Assembly (NCBI RefSeq): GCF_014873145.1
Contig: NZ_JADBEK010000001.1
Location: 7,316,001-7,380,000 of the forward strand
Direction of reading: 5' to 3'
Length of the DNA: 64,000 nt
Source: Nonomuraea angiospora
Lineage (GTDB): Bacteria; Actinomycetota; Actinomycetes; Streptosporangiales; Streptosporangiaceae
Positions 33,698-42,524 of this stretch are shown here, one piece after another. Both the position numbers and the translations under genes were made by a program. Under the pieces are notes generated by a model, which was not told where the DNA came from, did not search any database, and worked only from the letters and a program-made list of their open reading frames with translations. Positions within the stretch are counted from its first letter, which is position 1, and each line of letters opens with the position of its first letter.

Positions 33698-36240
33698 ACG
33701 GTGATGCTCCAGGAGTCGATGAAGCCGGTGTCACCGGCGTAGACGTCCTCGATGTCGAGCACCCAGGTGCCCGCCGCCTGCTGGCTCACCGGGACGGAGA
33801 ACGTCCTGGTGCCGTACTGCGTGCAGGTCGTGCCGCCGTACCTGTCGACCGCGTACCAGGTGCCGCTCGGCCCGCGTACCCAGATGTCGAGGTCCTCCGC
33901 GCACGTGTGGCTGATCGTGATCGAGATCTTGACCGGTGTGGTCGCGGTGCCCGTCGCGGTGGAGGTGATCGAGCTCTGGGTGTTGTTGAAGTCGGTGATC
34001 GGATAGTTGGTGTCGTTGGTGAACGTCCGGCCGCCCGAGGTGCTCTGGACGGTCAGCGCGTACGTCGCCGTGTGCGTGCCCGTCACGCCGGTGCCCGTCA
34101 CCGTGACGGTGTAGCTGCCGGCCGGTGTGGTGGGCGCGGTCGAGACCGTCAGCGTGGACGAGGCGCCCGAGGTCACCGAGGCCGGGTTGAACGCGGCCGT
34201 GGCGCCGGTCGGCAGGCCGCTGGCGGACAGGTTCACCGTCTGGGCGGTGCCCGCCGTGGTGGCGGTGCTGATCGTGGTGGTGGCCGCCGAGCCCGCCTGC
34301 ACCGTGCCGGACGTCGGGCTGAGCGAGATCGAGAAGTCACGCGTCGGCGGGTTCGAGCTGACGGTGAGCGCGTACGTCGCCGTATGCGACGTCGAGCCGG
34401 CCCCCGTGACGGTGATGTTGTACGTGCCCGCCGCCGTCGACGAGCCGACCGAGAGCGTCAGCGTCGAGGAGTTGCCCGAGGTCACCGACGACGGGCTGAA
34501 GCTCGCCGTGGTGCCGCTGGGCAGCCCCGACGCGCTCAGGCTCACGGTCTGCGCGCTGCCGGAGGTGGTCTGCGTGCCGACCGTGACCGTCGCCTGACCG
34601 CCGGGCGCCGCGCTGCCGGAGGCCGGGCTGAGCGAGATCGAGAAGTCGCTGGTCGAGGTGCCGCACGCGGGCTCGCCCGAGGCCGCCGCCACGCTGACCG
34701 CGCTCCACGCCGCCTTGGTGGTGTTGCACTGGGCGCTGTTGGCGCCGAACAGCTCGATCGCGGCCGCGACCGAGGCGGCGCGGACGTTCGTGTAGCGCCA
34801 GGACGAGGTCTTGCGGGCCAGCGCGCCCATGTAGATCTTGCCCGCGTTCTGGATGCCGACGCCGGTGACCGACGAGGGGCCGCCGGAGCAGATCGGGCTG
34901 GACGGCTTGCCGCCGCCGGGGTTGTTGCCCTCGGCCAGCAGGTAGAACCAGTGGTTCAGCGGACCCGCCGCCGCGTGCACCTCGGTGCTCGGGATCGAGG
35001 AGGAGTAGCAGTTCGGGTCGCCGAGCGCGCTCGGGTTGTACATGTTGCGGATCGGCCCGTCGCCGACCAGGTCGACCTCCTCGCCGACCAGGTAGTCGGC
35101 CGGGTCGTTCGGGTTGGCGGCGTACGCCTCGGTGAGCGCGCCGAAGATGTCACCGGTGCCCTCGTTGATGCCGCCGTTCTCGTTGCCCGATCCGGCGCCG
35201 CCCGGCGTGGTCTGGAAGATCGCGTGCCCGAACTCGTGCGCCACGACGTCGATCGGGGTCGCCTGCCGGGCGTTGTCCTGGCTGTGGCCGAAGTTGGTGT
35301 AGCTGCCGTTCCAGTAGGCGTTCACGTCGGCGAGCCCGACCCGCGCCGGGAAGCCGCGGCCGCTGCCGTTGATGCCGTTGCGGCCCAGCCAGTCGCGCAG
35401 CATGTCCCACTCGCGCTGCACGCTGTAGAGCGCGTCCACGCAGGCGGTCTCCAGGTTGGTGCCGGAGGCGTTGCCCCACGCGTCGTCGGTGCCGGTGTAG
35501 GCGCTGCCGTTCTGGCCGCCGCACTGGATGCCGGGCCTGGAGGTGTCGGTCATCGAGTACGAGCTGCCGGAGCCGCTCGTACCGATGGTGACCTGGCCGT
35601 AGTAGTAGCCGTTGCCGGTGCCGGCGCGTACGAGGTCGTACGAGTCGGCGATCTCACCGGTACGCGCGTCCACGAACACGTGCTGGATGCTCGGCTTGCC
35701 GTCGGCGATGCCGCTGACCATGGCGTCCCAGGCCAGTCTCGGCTTCTCGCCCCAGGCCAGCACGACCAGGCGGGGCGCCGCGGTGTCGTCCACGCGCGAG
35801 AGCTTCGTCCTGGCGACCTCGGTGGCCTTGCCGGCGCTGACCGTGGCCCTGGTCGGCACGTCGCCCGGGGTCGGGCCCGTCGCCGCGACCGTGTCCCGGA
35901 CGTTCCCCGCCGCGTCGGTGACCACGACGGCGTCGCCGCCGACCATCGGCAGGCCCTTGTAGGTGCGCTCGTACGACACGTAGAACATGTCGGCCGCGCC
36001 CGGGGTGACCGCCACGCGGCTGTAGGCCTCGTCGGGGCCCCGGGTGAGCTCGTCGAGCTGGCTGGAGACGGCCTTGTCGGCCACCTGTGCGGCGAGCGAG
36101 GCGGGGTCACCCACGCGCGCCGTCTGCTGCTGCTGCTGCGGTGCGGCTCCCGGAGGGGCGGCGTTCGCGGGCGGCGTCTGTAACGCCAGTGTCGTGGCCG
36201 TGGCCACGCCGACGACCGCGAGTAAGGCTTTGCGTTTCAC
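33694..36240 (-). CDS. secreted M4 metallopeptidase (thermolysin-like) with Ig-like repeats and P domain
   Basis: 848 aa from GTG 36240 (AAAGGAG upstream). Signal peptide residues 1-27, then an FTP/PepSY propeptide to about residue 190. The mature enzyme has HEFGH near residue 335 and the zinc Glu in GGINEGTGDIFG; the C-terminal M4 domain has HAAAGPLNHWFYLLAEG. Then come two Ig-like repeats starting DFSISLSP and ending ATYALTV, and a proprotein-convertase P domain (FNNTQSSITSTATG to DSWSITV). A large secreted protease whose C-terminal modules probably bind surfaces or aid folding. Divergent from the AfsR-type regulator. Confidence 0.93.
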   Translation of the reverse strand: MKRKALLAVVGVATATTLALQTPPANAAPPGAAPQQQQQTARVGDPASLAAQVADKAVSSQLDELTRGPDEAYSRVAVTPGAADMFYVSYERTYKGLPMVGGDAVVVTDAAGNVRDTVAATGPTPGDVPTRATVSAGKATEVARTKLSRVDDTAAPRLVVLAWGEKPRLAWDAMVSGIADGKPSIQHVFVDARTGEIADSYDLVRAGTGNGYYYGQVTIGTSGSGSSYSMTDTSRPGIQCGGQNGSAYTGTDDAWGNASGTNLETACVDALYSVQREWDMLRDWLGRNGINGSGRGFPARVGLADVNAYWNGSYTNFGHSQDNARQATPIDVVAHEFGHAIFQTTPGGAGSGNENGGINEGTGDIFGALTEAYAANPNDPADYLVGEEVDLVGDGPIRNMYNPSALGDPNCYSSSIPSTEVHAAAGPLNHWFYLLAEGNNPGGGKPSSPICSGGPSSVTGVGIQNAGKIYMGALARKTSSWRYTNVRAASVAAAIELFGANSAQCNTTKAAWSAVSVAAASGEPACGTSTSDFSISLSPASGSAAPGGQATVTVGTQTTSGSAQTVSLSASGLPSGTTASFSPSSVTSGNSSTLTLSVGSSTAAGTYNITVTGAGSTSHTATYALTVSSNPPTRDFSISLSPTSGTVQAGSAATTTISTATTAGTAQTVNLSASGLPTGATAAFNPASVTSGASSTLTVSTAPTTPAGSYTVTVTGTGVTGTHTATYALTVQSTSGGRTFTNDTNYPITDFNNTQSSITSTATGTATTPVKISITISHTCAEDLDIWVRGPSGTWYAVDRYGGTTCTQYGTRTFSVPVSQQAAGTWVLDIEDVYAGDTGFIDSWSITV

Positions 36241-36422
36241 GGCTGTGCTGCTCCTTTCGAAGATCTCCCTCGGGATCGGCGCGCTTCGTGAGCGCACGAC
36301 GGCCCGCGCGCCGCACGGGGATCGCCTCGGCGGCGGGAGTGCAGGGAGATTGGGGGGTGGGAAGCTAGCAGTGCTGTTGCGCCTTGATGCCGCGACGCTA
36401 AACGGTCACTCCCGACTGGGAA

Positions 36423-36451
36423 ATACGTATACGCATCGGTAGGTATACCGA
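36423..36451. promoter_or_regulatory. palindromes between the M4 protease and AfsR-type genes
   Basis: ATACGTAT (36423-36430, perfect) and TCGGTA-GGTA-TACCGA (36436-36451) sit side by side in the 250-base divergent promoter region, 40-70 bases before the regulator start. They are candidate binding sites for that or another regulator. Confidence 0.45.
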
Positions 36452-36491
36452 TAATTCCGTTTCAACTGCTCAGTTGGGGGACAATCGGGGC

Positions 36492-39400
36492 GTGCAATTC
36501 GGCATCCTGGGCCCGCTCCTGGTGCGCTCCCCCGATGGCGAGCCCCTGGCGATCGGCGGTCCGCGCCCACGTGCCCTGCTCGCGCTGCTGCTGCTCGACG
36601 CCGGGCGGATGGTGAGCGTCGAACGGCTCATCGACGGCCAGTACGGCGACCGGCCGCCCGCGGAGGCCGCCAACGCCATCCAGGCGCAGATCTCCCGGCT
36701 CAGGCGGAGCCTGCCGGCCGGCCTGATCGAGTTCCACGGGACGGGATACCGGCTGGCGGTCTCGCCGGACGACGTGGACGCGCACCGGTTCGAGCGGCTG
36801 TCCCGCGAGGCACGCAGGCTGCTGGCGGCCGGTCGTTCCCAGGGAGCCGCCTCCTCGCTGCGGGAGGCCCTGGAGCTGTGGCGGGGGCCGGCGCTCGCGG
36901 ACGTGGCCGACGCGCCGTTCGCGGGGCCGCAGGCGCTCCGGCTGGAGGAGCTGCGGCTCTCGGCCACGGAGGACCTGATGGAGGCCGAGCTGGGTCTGCC
37001 CGAGGGCAGCCCGGTGGCCGCGCTGCAGGACCTGGTGGCCGCCCATCCGCTGCGCGAGCGGCCACGCGGGCTGCTGATGCGCGCGCTGGAGGCGGCGGGG
37101 CGGCCGTCGGAGGCGCTGGCGGTCTTCGACGAGACGCGCCGCCTGCTCGCCGACGAGCTCGGCACCGACCCCTCGCCCGAGCTGGCGGCCCTGCACCTGG
37201 CGATCCTGCGCGCCGAACGGCACCAGGTCCGGCGGGTCGCGCCGCCGGCCCAGCTGAACCGGCTCGTCGGTCGGGAGGAGGAGCTCGCGCGGCTGACCGC
37301 CCTGCGCGGCGTCCGCCTGGTGACGCTCGTCGGGCCCGGCGGCATCGGCAAGACCCGCCTGGCCATCGAAGCCGCCACCCACCTCCTCCACCCCCTGCCG
37401 ACCGCCACCGCCGAACACCCGGAGACGGCCGCCGCCGACAGGGGCGCGGTGCAGCGCGCCCGGGAGGCGTGCTTCGTGGACCTGTCGCTGGTGGAGGGGA
37501 CCGGGCAGGTGGCCGGGGCGGTGCTGGTGGCGCTCGGGTTGCGCGACTCGGCGCTGCGCGGCCTCCCCGACCCCACCGAACGCCTGCTGGCGGCGCTGGC
37601 CGAGCAGGACCTCCTCCTCATCCTGGACAACTGCGAGCACGTGCTCGCCGAGGTCGCCACGCTGGCCCGCCGCCTCCTCGCCGCCGCCCCCGACCTGATG
37701 ATCATGGCCACGAGCAGGGAGCCGCTGGGCATCACCGGCGAGCACCTGGTCCCGCTGGCACCCCTGCCCACCGACCCGGCCGTCACGCTGTTCGCCGAAC
37801 GGGCGGCGGCCGTCCGGCAGGGGTTCGCGGTCGGGCCCGGCAACCTGGACGCCGTCCTGCGGATCTGCGCGGCGCTGGACTGCCTGCCGCTGGCCATCGA
37901 GCTGGCGGCGGCCCGGATGCGCACGTTCGGCGTGGAGGAGATCGCCACCCGGCTGGCCGAGCACGACAGGTTCCGGCTGCTGTCGCGCGGCGACCGTACC
38001 GCCCCCACCCGCCACCAGACGCTGCACGCCATCGTGGAGTGGAGCTGGAGCCTGCTCGACGCCGAGGAGCAGGCGCTGGCCAGGCAGTTCTCCGTGTTCG
38101 CCGGGGGCGCGAGCCTGGAGGCGGTGGAACGGGTGTGCGGCGCGGACAGCGCCGACCTGCTGGCCGACCTGGTGGACAAGTCGCTGGTCGAGACCGACGG
38201 CGAGCGTTACCACATGCTCGACACCATCCGCCTGTTCTGCGCGGAGCGGCTGGCGGAGGCGGACGAGGAGGACCGGCTGAGAGCGGCCCACGCCGCCTGG
38301 TTCCTGGAGTTCGCGCGCCGCGCCGACGGCCACCTCTACAGCGCCGAGCAGCTCCGGTGGCTGGCCCTGCTCTCGGCCGACAACGCGAACCTGCAGGCGG
38401 CGCTGCGGTGGAGCGTCGAGCACGACCCGCCGCAGGGGGCGCGGCTGGTGGCGGCGCTGGCCATGTACTGGTGGCTCAGCGGGCGGCGGGGCCAGGCGAC
38501 CGGGCATGCCGCGCGGCTCCTCGACGCGATCGGCCCCGAGCTGGGGGAGGAGTACCTGCTGGTGGTGCTGCACGCCGTACCCGACGCCGACTCCCCCCAC
38601 TGGAAGCAGGCCCGGACGGTCGTCGGCTCGCTGGGCCGGCCGATGCGGTCCAGGTTCGGCCCGGCCCTGTGGGGCATGCTCGCGGGGCCGCCCGCGCCCG
38701 GGGAGGCGACCGCCATCCACGTGATCGGGTCCGACCCGTGGAGCAAGGCGCTCGAACGGCTCAGCGGCGCGCTGCTGGAGCTGCTGAGCGGCGGCGTTAC
38801 CGGCGCGGAGCGGGGCCTGGAGTCGATGCTCGCGGAGTTCGGCGCCTTGGGCGAGCGCTGGGGCAGGACGCAGGGGCTCGACTGGCTCGGGCTGATCGCG
38901 AGCTGGCGCGGCGAGTGGGGGCGGGCCATGGGGCTGTGGCAGGAGGCGGTCGGCCTGCTCGAAGAGCTCGGGGCGATGGAGGAGCTGGTGGACGTGCTGC
39001 ACCGGCGCGCCGAGGCGCACTGGCGGGCCGGGGACGCCCGAGCCGCCCGCGCCGACTGCGAGCGGGCCGGGGATCTGGCGCGCCGGCTCGGGCGGCCGGA
39101 GCAGACGGCGTGGGTGAGCCTGCGGCTGGGCGAGATGGCCCGCCTGGAGGGTGACCTGGCGGGGGCCTCCCGCCACCTGGAGGCCGCGTTCGCCGCCTCC
39201 GAGACCGGCCTGTTCCAGGCCCACGGGGCCAGGTCGCACGTGCTGACGGCGCTCGGCCGCCTGGCCGAGGCGACCGGCGACGCCCCCGAGGCCGCGCGCC
39301 GGCACGCGGAGGCGCTGGCCATGACGCTGAAGTCGCCGCTGGCCATCGACCTCGCCGACGCCGCGGAAGGCCTGGCGGGCCAGTGCCTGCTGGACGGCGC

Positions 39401-39749
39401 GGCACCCCCGGCGGGCCGGCACCCGGACGCCGCGGAAGATCCGGCGGGCCGGCACCCGGACGCCGCGGAAGATCCGGCGGGCGGGCATCTTGACGGCGCG
39501 GCGGTGGGCAGTGGGCCGGCGGTGCGGGCGGCGGAGCGGGCGGCGGTGCGGGCGGCGGTGCTGCTGGGGGTGGGGGTGGCGCTGCGCGGCATGGCCGTGG
39601 CCGGGGATCGGGACGTCGCCAGGATCGCCGCCGCCGCCACGGAGGTCCTCGGGCCCGCGGGATTCGCGGCCGCGTACTCCAAGGGGGCGTCGATGAGCAG
39701 GCACGACGCGCTCGCCACCCTGATCGCGACCGCGAGCCCAGAGCACTGA
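36492..39749 (+). CDS. AfsR/SARP-type regulator (BTAD + NB-ARC ATPase)
   Basis: 1085 aa from GTG 36492 (QFGILGPLLV is the normal SARP start). Winged helix residues 1-90, bacterial transcriptional activation domain about 95-240 (DAHRFERL to GTDPSPELAALH), NB-ARC ATPase with VGPGGIGKTRLAIEAA near 280 and LLLILDNCEHV near 375, then helical repeats. A 33-bp in-frame tandem repeat (AGRHPDAAEDP) interrupts the region near residue 975. SARPs activate secondary metabolism or other genes by binding direct repeats; spaced GCTGTCAGC motifs lie just downstream. Confidence 0.9.
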   Translation: MQFGILGPLLVRSPDGEPLAIGGPRPRALLALLLLDAGRMVSVERLIDGQYGDRPPAEAANAIQAQISRLRRSLPAGLIEFHGTGYRLAVSPDDVDAHRFERLSREARRLLAAGRSQGAASSLREALELWRGPALADVADAPFAGPQALRLEELRLSATEDLMEAELGLPEGSPVAALQDLVAAHPLRERPRGLLMRALEAAGRPSEALAVFDETRRLLADELGTDPSPELAALHLAILRAERHQVRRVAPPAQLNRLVGREEELARLTALRGVRLVTLVGPGGIGKTRLAIEAATHLLHPLPTATAEHPETAAADRGAVQRAREACFVDLSLVEGTGQVAGAVLVALGLRDSALRGLPDPTERLLAALAEQDLLLILDNCEHVLAEVATLARRLLAAAPDLMIMATSREPLGITGEHLVPLAPLPTDPAVTLFAERAAAVRQGFAVGPGNLDAVLRICAALDCLPLAIELAAARMRTFGVEEIATRLAEHDRFRLLSRGDRTAPTRHQTLHAIVEWSWSLLDAEEQALARQFSVFAGGASLEAVERVCGADSADLLADLVDKSLVETDGERYHMLDTIRLFCAERLAEADEEDRLRAAHAAWFLEFARRADGHLYSAEQLRWLALLSADNANLQAALRWSVEHDPPQGARLVAALAMYWWLSGRRGQATGHAARLLDAIGPELGEEYLLVVLHAVPDADSPHWKQARTVVGSLGRPMRSRFGPALWGMLAGPPAPGEATAIHVIGSDPWSKALERLSGALLELLSGGVTGAERGLESMLAEFGALGERWGRTQGLDWLGLIASWRGEWGRAMGLWQEAVGLLEELGAMEELVDVLHRRAEAHWRAGDARAARADCERAGDLARRLGRPEQTAWVSLRLGEMARLEGDLAGASRHLEAAFAASETGLFQAHGARSHVLTALGRLAEATGDAPEAARRHAEALAMTLKSPLAIDLADAAEGLAGQCLLDGAAPPAGRHPDAAEDPAGRHPDAAEDPAGGHLDGAAVGSGPAVRAAERAAVRAAVLLGVGVALRGMAVAGDRDVARIAAAATEVLGPAGFAAAYSKGASMSRHDALATLIATASPEH
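39411..39486. repeat. 33-bp in-frame tandem repeat, 2.3 copies
   Basis: Identical 33-base units at 39411-39443 and 39444-39476, with a partial third copy, encode GRHPDAAEDPA in the AfsR-type regulator. Perfect identity suggests a recent duplication. Confidence 0.85.
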
Positions 39750-39756
39750 CCCAGCC

Positions 39757-39806
39757 GCTGACAGGGCCTGCCCCGGCTGTCAGCCGGCAGTCGCCCCGCT
39801 GTCAGC
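39757..39806. promoter_or_regulatory. three GCTGWCAG motifs before the FAD monooxygenase gene
   Basis: GCTGACAGG (39757-39765), GCTGTCAGC (39776-39784) and GCTGTCAGC (39798-39806); the last two are exactly 22 bases apart, two DNA turns. They fill the 79-base gap between the AfsR-type gene and the monooxygenase start, as SARP-type repeats do. Confidence 0.45.
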
Positions 39807-39828
39807 GGCGCTCGCGAAGCTGGCGGAC

Positions 39829-40971
39829 ATGAAGAACACCAACGTCCTCATCTCCGGCGCCAGCATCGGCGGCCCCGCCCTCGCCCTCCAGCTCTCCCGC
39901 TACGGCTTCAACGTCACCGTCGTCGAGAAGGCCCCGTCGCTTCGCGCCGGCGGCCAGGCCGTCGACTTCAAGGGCCACACCCACCGCACCGTCCTGACCC
40001 GCATGGGAGTGCTCAAGGACATCGAGGCGCTCCAGACCGGCGGCTCCGACCAGGTGATCGTCGACGCGGACGGCCACAAGCTGACGGTCATCCCCGGCGA
40101 GTTCACCGGCGGCGAGATCGAGATCAAGCGCGGCGACCTGTCCAGGGTCTTCTACGAGAAGACCGCCGCGAGCTGCGAGTACGTCTTCGGCGACTCGATC
40201 ACCTCGCTCACCGAGACCCCCAGCGGCGTGCACGTCACCTTCGAACGCTCCGCCCCCCGCACGTTCGACCTGGTGGTGGGGGCGGACGGCATCCACTCCA
40301 ACGTCCGCCGCCTCGCCTTCGGCCCCGAGGCCGACTACGTCAAGCACCTCGGCTACTACTACGCCCTGGTCGGCGTCGAGGGGGACTTCGGCACGGTCTC
40401 GAAGATGTACAACGAGCCCGGCAGGATGGCCGCCGTCGGCGGGCCGAAGGCGCCCGCGTTCTTCGTCTTCGCCTCCGAGCGCCTCGACTACGACCGGTAC
40501 GACATGCGGCAGCAGAAGGACCTGCTGACCCGCGCATACGCGGGCCTGGGCTGGCAGGGACCGGCGCTCATGGAGGCGGTGCGCCGCTCCCCGGACGTCT
40601 ACCTCGACTCCATCAGCCAGGTCTCCATCGACCGCTACAGCCAGGGCCGCGTAGTGCTGCTCGGCGACGCCGCGTACGGCAACACCCTGGCCGGATTCGG
40701 CACGGGCCTGGCCGTGGTCGGCGCGTACGTGCTCGCGGGCGAGCTCAAGCGGGCCGGCGGCGATCACCGCGTGGCCTTCGCGCAGTACGAGGAGCAGATG
40801 CGCGGATACGCCAAGATCGCCAAGAACGGCAACGCGGGCCCCTTCCTCGCCCCCCGCACCCCGAGAGGGATCCGGATGCGGAACTGGATCTTCAAGTACA
40901 ACTTCCTGTTCGGTTGGATGATGAAGATGACCGACAAGTTCGCGAACGACATCGCGCTGAAGGAGTACTGA
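39829..40971 (+). CDS. FAD-dependent monooxygenase (UbiH/TetX-like)
   Basis: 380 aa. FAD motifs: ISGASIGGPALALQLSRYGFNVTVVEK (residues 8-34; the first Gly of GxGxxG is retained as GASIGG), LVVGADGIHSNVR near 150 and VVLLGDAAYGNTLAGFGTG near 275. Length is that of single-domain flavin hydroxylases. It could hydroxylate or inactivate an antibiotic-like or aromatic compound; the resemblance to TetX does not prove tetracycline activity. Possibly controlled by the upstream AfsR-type regulator. Confidence 0.88.
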   Translation: MKNTNVLISGASIGGPALALQLSRYGFNVTVVEKAPSLRAGGQAVDFKGHTHRTVLTRMGVLKDIEALQTGGSDQVIVDADGHKLTVIPGEFTGGEIEIKRGDLSRVFYEKTAASCEYVFGDSITSLTETPSGVHVTFERSAPRTFDLVVGADGIHSNVRRLAFGPEADYVKHLGYYYALVGVEGDFGTVSKMYNEPGRMAAVGGPKAPAFFVFASERLDYDRYDMRQQKDLLTRAYAGLGWQGPALMEAVRRSPDVYLDSISQVSIDRYSQGRVVLLGDAAYGNTLAGFGTGLAVVGAYVLAGELKRAGGDHRVAFAQYEEQMRGYAKIAKNGNAGPFLAPRTPRGIRMRNWIFKYNFLFGWMMKMTDKFANDIALKEY

Positions 40972-41004
40972 ACCTTTCTCGCTCCTGTCGCATCCAACCC
41001 CCAC

Positions 41005-41577
41005 ATGAACAAGATTCAGCAGCTTGCCGCCCTGTCCGTGCTGCCCGTCGCCGCGGCCCTGATCGCCTTCCCCGCCCAGGCCGCGGAGCGCCCCACCTGC
41101 CCCGTCCCGACCAAGGCGGAGGTGAAGCGGTCGGGCGACAGCGACGTCGACCAGCCGGCCAGGGGCGCCACCGCCATCAAGGGGGTCCGCGTCAACCACA
41201 TCCCGAAGGGCTTCACGTACGGCGGGGTCGTCATCAGCAAGCACGACGGCATCAGCGAGTACGGCTACCAGTGGGGCGACGACCGCCCCAACGCGGACAG
41301 CAAACAGCGCTCACTCTGGGTCAGGGTCGTGTGCTGGCCGCAGGCGAGCAAGCTGGCGCAGCTCAAGAACGGGCCGTTCGACATGGGGACGTTCTCCGGC
41401 GACACCGAGACCGTGAAGATCGGCGGCCGTCAGGTGCTCACCCAGGAAGGGGACGGCGCGCTCGGCGACGGCCGGTACGCGGGCTGGGTCGAGCGCGAGG
41501 GCGTCGTCGTCACCGTGATGGCCAGCACGCCCCTCGTCCCCGAGCTGTCGAAGATCATCAAGGGGATCAAGCTCTGA
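41005..41577 (+). CDS. secreted hypothetical protein
   Basis: 190 aa. Signal peptide residues 1-26 (LPVAAALIAFPAQAAE). The mature part of about 160 residues has two Cys (PTCPVP and VVCWP) and alternating beta-type segments (VNHIPKGFTYGGVVIS, ISEYGYQWGDDR, GWVEREGVVVTVMAS). No family recognised. There is no clear ribosome site before ATG. The 3' end overlaps the convergent methyltransferase gene by 11 bases. Confidence 0.7.
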   Translation: MNKIQQLAALSVLPVAAALIAFPAQAAERPTCPVPTKAEVKRSGDSDVDQPARGATAIKGVRVNHIPKGFTYGGVVISKHDGISEYGYQWGDDRPNADSKQRSLWVRVVCWPQASKLAQLKNGPFDMGTFSGDTETVKIGGRQVLTQEGDGALGDGRYAGWVEREGVVVTVMASTPLVPELSKIIKGIKL

Positions 41578-42385
41578 GCAGGCCGACCCCGCCGTCGATG
41601 CGCAGCTGCGGGGTGCCGTCCAGCAGGGGGATGTGGGGCTCGTCGTCGCCGAGGTGCCAGTCCTGGACGGGCACCAGACCCGGCTCCATCAGCTCGAACC
41701 CGTCGAACAACTCCAGCACCTCCTCCCGCGTCCGGAACCGCGCCTGCGCGGGGGTGCCGGCCGTCGCCATCGTGAGCTGGGCGATCGCCTCGGGGTCGCT
41801 CTCCGCCATCCCATGGGTGGCCACCAGACAGCTGCCCGGCACCATGCGCTTCCTGAAGGCGGCCACGATGCCGCCGGGGTCCTCTTCGTCCATCACGTAG
41901 TGGAGCACCCCGACCATCAGCACGCACACCGGCTGCTCGAAGTCGATCAGGCCGGTGACGCTGGGGTCGGAGAGCACGTCTTCGGGGCGGCGCAGATCGG
42001 CCTGGATGCTGGCGACGCCCGGCGAGTCGGCGAGCAGCACCTGCGCGTGCAGCCGCACCACCGGGTCGTAGTCCACATAGACCACCCGGCAGGCCGGGTT
42101 CACCGAGCGGACGGTCTCGTGGATGCTGGGCGAGGTGGGGATGCCGGTGCCCAGATCGATGAACTGCCGCAGGCCCTGCTTCGCCAGATGGCGGACGGCC
42201 TCGACCTGGAACTTACGGTTGGCCCTGGCCACCAGGCGGGTGTCCGGGGCGACCGCGAGGAGCTTCTCCGCCACTGCCCGGTCGACCGCGAGGTTGTCCT
42301 TGCCGCCGAGCAGATAGTCGTACACCCGGGCGGAGCTGGGAACCGTCGGGTCCACTCCGGGCGGAACGCGTTCTAGCTCGGTCAC
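41567..42385 (-). CDS. SAM-dependent methyltransferase, DUF574 family
   Basis: 272 aa from GTG 42385 with AAGGAG 8 bases upstream. The family signature SSARVYDYLLGGKDNLAVDR is near residue 17, and the SAM motif is FIDLGTGIPTSPSIHE near 75, with VVYVDYDPVV following. These proteins are highly expanded in Streptosporangiaceae and Streptomyces; substrates are largely unknown. Confidence 0.9.
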   Translation of the reverse strand: MTELERVPPGVDPTVPSSARVYDYLLGGKDNLAVDRAVAEKLLAVAPDTRLVARANRKFQVEAVRHLAKQGLRQFIDLGTGIPTSPSIHETVRSVNPACRVVYVDYDPVVRLHAQVLLADSPGVASIQADLRRPEDVLSDPSVTGLIDFEQPVCVLMVGVLHYVMDEEDPGGIVAAFRKRMVPGSCLVATHGMAESDPEAIAQLTMATAGTPAQARFRTREEVLELFDGFELMEPGLVPVQDWHLGDDEPHIPLLDGTPQLRIDGGVGLLRA

Positions 42386-42524
42386 TGGGGGCCGTCTCCT
42401 TCCACGCGTGCGACTCCGCACGCCATACTACTCGGCAGTCACGTACGTAATAGGGCAGATTGGGCACGCCTCCTCCAGCCGGGGCCGGCAGCCCGAACAG
42501 AACAGGTTCTCACCTGCCCGATGA

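Noticed and set aside
36878..39154. Very long alternative frames inside the AfsR-type gene
   Set aside because: Arg/Gly/Ala-rich shadow translations typical of high-GC coding DNA; no domain motifs.
42428..42520. Short Cys-rich frame ending FCSGC..CPICPITYVTAE on the minus strand
   Set aside because: No start codon between it and the antisense region of the nitronate monooxygenase gene; probably chance.
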